Below, in pieces: positions 13,562-17,083 of a stretch of 17,083 nt of DNA. Location of the stretch: contig NZ_CABUIW010000047.1 of NCBI RefSeq assembly GCF_902491705.1, positions 1 through 17,083 of the forward strand, written 5' to 3'. The stretch comes from an uncultured Lactobacillus sp. Its GTDB lineage: Bacteria; Bacillota; Bacilli; Lactobacillales; Lactobacillaceae. The position numbers and the translations under genes were made by a program. Positions within the stretch are counted from its first letter, which is position 1. Each line of letters starts with the position of its first letter. A model generated the notes under the pieces. It did no database searches. It saw only the letters and a program-made list of their open reading frames with translations, and had not been told where the DNA came from.

Positions 13562-14943
13562 TATAATTCATCTCCATTATCTTTAAGTACCTTTTGGAAC
13601 CAATAGAATGATTTCTTAGGCACACGTTTTAAATCTTTTAAATCGTGATTTGATCTGTTGACGTAAACAGCGCCGTAACGTTTTTCCATATCAGCATGTG
13701 AACTTGGAATATCAATCAAGCCCCAGCCAAGATAGCCAAGTACTTCGGCACCGTCGTCGAAAATAGCATCTTTCATAGCCTTGATATGATCGCGGTGATA
13801 AGCAATACGCTCATCGTCTTCAATCATATGCTCGCCGTCCCAAGTTTCCTTAAGACCGATACCATTTTCAATTGGGAAAATAGGAATGCGGTAGTAGTTA
13901 TACATAGTAGTAATTGCATTTCTAAATCCAAGTGGGTCAATAGCCCAGCCCCAATCATTAGTCTTAACGTATTTAGCTTCAACGCCGCCTTCGTTAAGGT
14001 AACGGTTAGGAGCTTCACCTTCAGGAATCTTATCACTAGATAATACCCATGAAGAGTAGTAGGAGAATGCTAAGAAGTCAGCCTTAGCTTTCTTCATGAT
14101 CTCCTTATCTTCATCAGTGATATCCATTGAAATGTTATGATTCTTTGCATATTGCAACACTTCTGGTGAATAGCCACGGCCTGTATCAGCATCATAAATG
14201 TTGAAGTTCAAGAACTCTTGCACTTGTTTTGCTGCCCAGACATCTTCTGGCTTGCTGGTTGCTGGGTAGATTTGTTGGTAAGCAAGCATACCACCGATCT
14301 TTACATCTGAGTAATTATCGTGGATGTAGTTTGCCAACTGGATATGACACATCATCGTGTGGTGGAAGATAGTGTACATATCATCTAAACTCTTGTCTCC
14401 CTTTTCATAACCTGAAATATTGAATACTTCATCTTGGAAGTAAAGGTTATGTTCATTGAAGACAATCCAATACTTAACACGATCACTAAAGTGATCAATC
14501 ATCTTTTTACCAAAACGGACAAAGGCATCAACCACATGTCTTGACATAAAGCCATTGTATTTCTTGGCTAAATTGAGTGGCATGTCGAAGTGGTAAAGAC
14601 AGATCATTGGTTCAATGCCACGCTTAAGCATTGCATTGATCAAACGGTCGTAGAAGTCAATACCCTTTTGGTTGAATTCGCCGTCACCGTCTGGACACAC
14701 ACGAGACCAAGAAATTTGAATTCGGTACATGTTCATATGCATGTCCTTCATCAAATCTAAGTCTTCGTCGTATCTGTGATATTCGTCGATTGCTACATGC
14801 CAATCAGTAGTATTGTCAGTAGCTGGACGAACATCGTAGACGGAAAGACCTTTGCCGTCTTCATTCCAGGCGCCTTCAGTTTGCATACTTGAAACTGAAT
14901 TGCCCCAGAAGAATGAAGATGGTAATTTGCGCTTTTCAGTCAT
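13561..14943 (-). CDS. 6-phospho-beta-glucosidase, glycoside hydrolase family 1 (bgl3)
   Basis: A complete 460-residue GH1 enzyme with acid/base E164 (VFNEHN) and nucleophile E359 (PIENGIG). Its phosphate loop, PSSHADMEKRYG, has S415, K421 and Y423 in the spacing known for Gram-positive 6-phospho-beta-glucosidases. It is clearly more distant from bgl1 and bgl2 than those are from each other: it is shorter, has NEHN rather than NEI, and lacks the GGxTAA-type opening. A different substrate range is therefore likely. It is the first gene of the operon with EIIC and the 82-residue protein. The start at 14943 has GGGAG about a dozen bases upstream. The 17-bp operator-like repeat and a cre lie upstream. 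Confidence 0.95.
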   Translation of the reverse strand: MTEKRKLPSSFFWGNSVSSMQTEGAWNEDGKGLSVYDVRPATDNTTDWHVAIDEYHRYDEDLDLMKDMHMNMYRIQISWSRVCPDGDGEFNQKGIDFYDRLINAMLKRGIEPMICLYHFDMPLNLAKKYNGFMSRHVVDAFVRFGKKMIDHFSDRVKYWIVFNEHNLYFQDEVFNISGYEKGDKSLDDMYTIFHHTMMCHIQLANYIHDNYSDVKIGGMLAYQQIYPATSKPEDVWAAKQVQEFLNFNIYDADTGRGYSPEVLQYAKNHNISMDITDEDKEIMKKAKADFLAFSYYSSWVLSSDKIPEGEAPNRYLNEGGVEAKYVKTNDWGWAIDPLGFRNAITTMYNYYRIPIFPIENGIGLKETWDGEHMIEDDERIAYHRDHIKAMKDAIFDDGAEVLGYLGWGLIDIPSSHADMEKRYGAVYVNRSNHDLKDLKRVPKKSFYWFQKVLKDNGDEL

Positions 14944-14961
14944 CTATTTCTTCTCTCCCTC

Positions 14962-15000
14962 TGTAAGCACTTTCATTTCTTTACACTAATAAGTATATCA
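14962..15000 (-). promoter_or_regulatory. cre and extended -10 upstream of bgl3
   Basis: TGTAAGCACTTTCA at 14962-14975 is a cre with one mismatch. On the minus strand TGATATACT (14992-15000) is a good extended -10 element; no strong -35 box is seen 16-18 bases upstream. The cre would lie just downstream of the start point, fitting CcpA repression. Confidence 0.5.
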
Positions 15001-15030
15001 GATTAATAATAAAAATAAAGACTTTTTAAA

Positions 15031-15047
15031 TAAAAATATATACTTTT
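15031..15047. promoter_or_regulatory. Putative GntR operator, copy B
   Basis: TAAAAATATATACTTTT is the exact reverse complement of the 17-bp element at 5846. It lies between the ROK gene's terminator and bgl3, about 88 bases upstream of the bgl3 start. Relative to the extended -10 it is upstream of the -35 region, so it may act differently from copies A and C, or a promoter I did not recognise may overlap it. Confidence 0.6.
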
Positions 15048-15056
15048 ATAAAGTGC

Positions 15057-15085
15057 AAAAGAAAAAGCCCATAACCATGGGCTTT
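15057..15085 (-). terminator. Terminator of the ROK kinase gene
   Basis: AAAGCCCAT (15064-15072) pairs perfectly with ATGGGCTTT (15077-15085) around AACC. On the minus strand it is followed by TTTTTCTTTT. It separates the ROK gene from the bgl3 operon, so each has its own promoter. Confidence 0.88.
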
Positions 15086-15126
15086 ATAGGGTATAAATTA
15101 AATATAAAATAACATTTATAATGTGA

Positions 15127-15990
15127 TTATTTTGTGTTTTGTTCGAAATCAGCAACTGCACCACGCAAGTTGGCATCGCTCTTTAACTTGCATAAAACGA
15201 TGTCTGGTTTCAAAGTTACTAGGTCTAAATTGTCTCTTAAGCGATCAATTTCCTTATTTAAGAGTGGGATTAATTCAGGGTTATTGGAAATTCCACCGCC
15301 AAGAACAATTTTTTCTGGGTCAAAACTGTGTTGAATATTGTAAATTGCCACAGCTAAAGCATGGATTAAAGTTTGACGTTCATCGCTAGCTGCTGGATCA
15401 TCTTGATCAGCTAATTCGAAGATTGTCTTACCATCAAGATGCTTGCCAGTTCTCTTGTTGTAGCGTTTAGCCATTGCAACAGGGGATGCCAATTCACTTA
15501 AAGTGTGAGCACCCATGATCATGTAGCCAAATTCTCCGCCAAAGAGGTGAGCACCATGCCAAACTTTTTGATTCATGATTAAGGCACCACCAATACCTGT
15601 ACCGATAACGAAGAAGGCCATACTGTTACAGCCTTTACCACTACCTTCGGCTAATTCACCTAAGGCTGCAGAGTTAGCATCGTTTTCGATAGAAACTGGG
15701 AGGCCAAAACGCTTTTCTAATTCATCTACGATCTTAAAATTGTGGATGTAAGGAATAGCGCTTGAACCACCAATGATTCCTGTTTCTTTATTAACGGCAC
15801 CAGGAGAGGAGATAGCTACTCCTTCGATCTTGGTATCTTTTTTAATTTTGTTTACTTCATCAGTTAAAGCTTGGTAAAAACCATCCAAATCCTTAGGTGT
15901 ATCAATTGCATGTTTATCTTGAAGTTTATTGTCTTTCCAAGTTGCGATTTTAATTGTAGTACCACCGATATCAATTGCGGCTAAATTCAT
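15127..15990 (-). CDS. ROK-family sugar kinase, possibly beta-glucoside kinase or glucokinase
   Basis: A ROK kinase of about 287 residues. It has the N-terminal phosphate motif DIGGTTIK, the catalytic aspartate in ENDANSAALGE and the second glycine-rich loop FVIGTGIGGA. The usual CxCGxxGC zinc motif of glucokinases and NagC-type ROK proteins is missing; after GGEFGYM the sequence runs MIMGAHTLSELASP. Zinc-less ROK proteins with GEFGYM include beta-glucoside kinases, which phosphorylate cellobiose-type sugars at O6 with ATP, so that is a real alternative to glucokinase. ATG 15990 is preferred because AAGGAG sits nine bases upstream; ATG 15996 would leave only three bases. It is transcribed alone from a near-consensus promoter carrying a cre and the 17-bp operator-like element. 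Confidence 0.9.
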   Translation of the reverse strand: MNLAAIDIGGTTIKIATWKDNKLQDKHAIDTPKDLDGFYQALTDEVNKIKKDTKIEGVAISSPGAVNKETGIIGGSSAIPYIHNFKIVDELEKRFGLPVSIENDANSAALGELAEGSGKGCNSMAFFVIGTGIGGALIMNQKVWHGAHLFGGEFGYMIMGAHTLSELASPVAMAKRYNKRTGKHLDGKTIFELADQDDPAASDERQTLIHALAVAIYNIQHSFDPEKIVLGGGISNNPELIPLLNKEIDRLRDNLDLVTLKPDIVLCKLKSDANLRGAVADFEQNTK

Positions 15991-16008
15991 TTTCATTTAC
16001 TCCTTATT

Positions 16009-16025
16009 TAAAAATATATACTTTT
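16009..16025. promoter_or_regulatory. Putative GntR operator, copy C
   Basis: TAAAAATATATACTTTT, identical to copy B and the exact reverse complement of copy A. It occupies roughly the first 17 transcribed bases of the ROK promoter and ends just before the ribosome binding site, so a bound repressor would block initiation. Confidence 0.65.
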
Positions 16026-16032
16026 GTAATCT

Positions 16033-16061
16033 ATCATAAATATTTTTGAAAGCGTTGTCAA
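16033..16061 (-). promoter_or_regulatory. ROK kinase promoter with cre
   Basis: On the minus strand TTGACA (16056-16061), 17 bases, TATGAT (16033-16038) is the strongest promoter in the window. TGAAAGCGTTGTCA at 16047-16060 fits the cre consensus TGWNANCGNTNWCA in full on its reverse strand and covers the -35 box. Confidence 0.8.
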
Positions 16062-16082
16062 CAGACTGTCTAATGGTAGAAT
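16055..16082 (+). promoter_or_regulatory. Nitroreductase promoter sharing its -35 region with the ROK promoter
   Basis: TTGTCA (16055-16060), 16 bases, TAGAAT (16077-16082) is a good plus-strand promoter. Its -35 box overlaps the minus-strand -35 of the ROK gene by five bases, and both lie on one cre. Polymerase probably cannot occupy both at once. Confidence 0.65.
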
Positions 16083-16135
16083 AAATATGAATGAATATGA
16101 ATGAATATAGAGTAGAAAACTCTAAGGAGAAGAAA

Positions 16136-16624
16136 ATGATTAACGAAATTATTAAAAATAGAAGAGCAGTTAGAAAATTCACTGCAGATCCTGTATCAGA
16201 CGATGAAATTAAGAGTTTAATTGAAGCTTTTCAGACTTCACCTTGTGGTATGCATCAAGCAGATGTAATGAATTTGGTCGTAGTTAAGGATCAAGGCTTA
16301 AGAGCTGAAATTGAAAAGGCAACAGGTAATGCTTGCTATAATGCACCAGTTTTGTTTTTGATTACTACTAAAAAAGGCAATATGTTTGGTGAGCGCGATG
16401 CTTCTGCAGCAGCTGAAAATATTATGTTAGAAGCAACTGACTTGGGCTTAGGCTCTGTCTATGTTATGGGCGGTGCTGTTAAGTTAAACGATTATGCTGA
16501 TATTCAAAGAGAATTGGGTATTGTCGATGGTTTTCAAACAACAGTAATTGTTCCTGTAGGTAAGATTGCTGAAGAGCCAGAAAAAGAAGATCGTACTAAC
16601 CGTTACCAAGTAACTATTTATTAA
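16136..16624 (+). CDS. Nitroreductase-family FMN oxidoreductase
   Basis: A 162-residue flavoprotein of the nitroreductase superfamily, using NAD(P)H to reduce nitro or quinone-like compounds; the physiological substrate is unknown. The FMN-binding start RRAVRKF (about residues 9-15) and the helix DASAAAENIMLEATDLGLGSVYV are typical, as is the late VPVGK strand. The length fits the compact branch of the family. The start at 16136 is chosen because AAGGAG lies at 16124-16129. The upstream in-frame ATG at 16091 would add residues encoded by a short tandem repeat and has no ribosome binding site. It is divergent from the ROK gene and followed 12 bases later by a lipoprotein gene, probably in one operon. 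Confidence 0.9.
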   Translation: MINEIIKNRRAVRKFTADPVSDDEIKSLIEAFQTSPCGMHQADVMNLVVVKDQGLRAEIEKATGNACYNAPVLFLITTKKGNMFGERDASAAAENIMLEATDLGLGSVYVMGGAVKLNDYADIQRELGIVDGFQTTVIVPVGKIAEEPEKEDRTNRYQVTIY

Positions 16625-16636
16625 GGGTAATTCGTA

Positions 16637-17062
16637 ATGAATAAAAAACTTTTGCTTTGCCTGTCTACTGTTGCATTGGTGACGACTTTAACTGGCTGCA
16701 GTCAGGTTCATTTTGGCAGGGATGCAATTACTATTGGTACAGAGAAAAAAACTAAGCCAAAAGTAAAACCAAAACAGAAAAATGACCAAGTTGCCAAAAA
16801 GAAAAAAGCAGCAACCAGCAGTAGTAAAAAGCCGGTTAAGAAAACTACTAAAAAAGTCAAAAAAACTAAGGAAAAGAAGCCTAAGACTAAAAAGGTGGTT
16901 AGGACAAACTGGAATACAGCTAAAACTAAGAAGCTGCAAGCTGCAGTAAATAAGTGGAGCAAGCCAACCGGTCAGATTTATCGTTTTTATGATGGTATTC
17001 ACTCAATCAAGACTAAAAAAGGATATACATATCCGCAAGTTGAAGTGAGACCCAAAAGTTAG
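16637..17062 (+). CDS. Lysine-rich lipoprotein, probably truncated DUF4767-like
   Basis: A 141-residue secreted lipoprotein. It has a signal peptide MNKKLLLCLSTVALVTTLTG with lipobox LTGC and lipidated C21, then a very basic low-complexity linker (about 37-88, dozens of Lys with Thr/Ser/Pro) that could bind wall polymers. A short globular part follows from about residue 90: WNTAKTKKLQAAVNKWSKPT and YRFYDGIHS. This resembles the opening of the DUF4767 domain common in Lactobacillus lipoproteins, but only about 50 residues remain, so the domain looks cut short. The stop codon lies in the loop of the terminator. AAGGG precedes the ATG. The DUF4767 match is from memory of the pattern and is moderate. 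Confidence 0.8.
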   Translation: MNKKLLLCLSTVALVTTLTGCSQVHFGRDAITIGTEKKTKPKVKPKQKNDQVAKKKKAATSSSKKPVKKTTKKVKKTKEKKPKTKKVVRTNWNTAKTKKLQAAVNKWSKPTGQIYRFYDGIHSIKTKKGYTYPQVEVRPKS

Positions 17063-17080
17063 ACACTTTTGGGTCTTTTA
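17048..17080 (+). terminator. Terminator overlapping the lipoprotein stop codon
   Basis: AGACCCAAAAGT (17048-17059) pairs perfectly with ACTTTTGGGTCT (17065-17076) around a five-base loop, then TTTT. The TAG stop at 17060-17062 is in the loop, so the last four codons of the lipoprotein are the terminator's 5' arm. Confidence 0.9.
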
Positions 17081-17083
17081 TTA

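Noticed and set aside
13786..14043. Open frames overlapping bgl3 on both strands
   Set aside because: bgl3 shows uninterrupted GH1 motifs across this stretch; the others are shadows.
15123..15389. Plus-strand open frames opposite the ROK gene
   Set aside because: They lie wholly antisense to a clear ROK kinase, have no family features and no ribosome binding site.
16688..17002. Minus-strand hydrophobic open frames opposite the lipoprotein
   Set aside because: The Leu/Phe-rich translation is the antisense of the poly-lysine (AAA/AAG) region, an artefact of composition.
1..17083. CRISPR array, insertion sequence, prophage or toxin-antitoxin module
   Set aside because: No spaced repeats, transposase or integrase motifs, or paired small toxin/antitoxin genes were seen.

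Overview
The window reads as chromosome of a low-GC lactic acid bacterium, most like Lactobacillus of the johnsonii/gasseri/acidophilus group. This rests on AT-rich codon use, strong AGGAGG-type ribosome binding sites, cre-like catabolite repression sites, Lac-type PTS genes, GH1 phospho-glucosidases and a lysine-rich lipoprotein. I cannot name a species from sequence alone. No mobile element, CRISPR array, rRNA or tRNA was seen.

Layout. (1) 115-2452: an AraC-family regulator (minus) diverges from a zinc alcohol dehydrogenase (plus), with a consensus-matching cre between them. (2) 2512-3406: an AlkD-like DNA alkylation repair gene and a small three-helix membrane protein form a short operon. 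(3) 3442-16025: a large beta-glucoside catabolic island. Its minus-strand genes are 6-phospho-beta-glucosidase 1 (bgl1), preceded by GntR/HutC regulator 1; a DUF3284-like gene; 6-phospho-beta-glucosidase 2 (bgl2), co-transcribed with GntR/HutC regulator 2; an operon of 6-phospho-beta-glucosidase 3 (bgl3), a PTS IIC and an unknown 82-residue protein; and a ROK-family sugar kinase. Its plus-strand genes are PTS IIB-IIA, a four-helix membrane protein and a second PTS IIC that carries a frameshift. (4) 16136-17062: a nitroreductase and a lysine-rich lipoprotein, transcribed divergently from the ROK gene.

How it should work (inference). The only IIB/IIA pair (6010-6747) would phosphorylate beta-glucosides brought in by either IIC. 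The three GH1 enzymes then hydrolyse the 6-phospho-beta-glucosides, and the ROK kinase phosphorylates released glucose or unphosphorylated beta-glucosides. Two HutC-type GntR paralogues probably sense the sugar phosphates. CcpA sites (cre) are placed at most of the promoters.

Most notable observations. An identical 17-bp element, AAAAGTATATATTTTTA, stands in front of three separate transcription units: IIB-IIA, the bgl3-IIC operon and the ROK kinase. Related forms lie near gntR2 and near the frameshifted IIC. It looks like the operator of a local GntR regulon. The plus-strand IIC is split by one extra C at a CCC-A site, leaving the minus-strand IIC as the only intact permease here. I did not find a radically new system. 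The novelty is in regulatory wiring, small unknown genes and gene decay.
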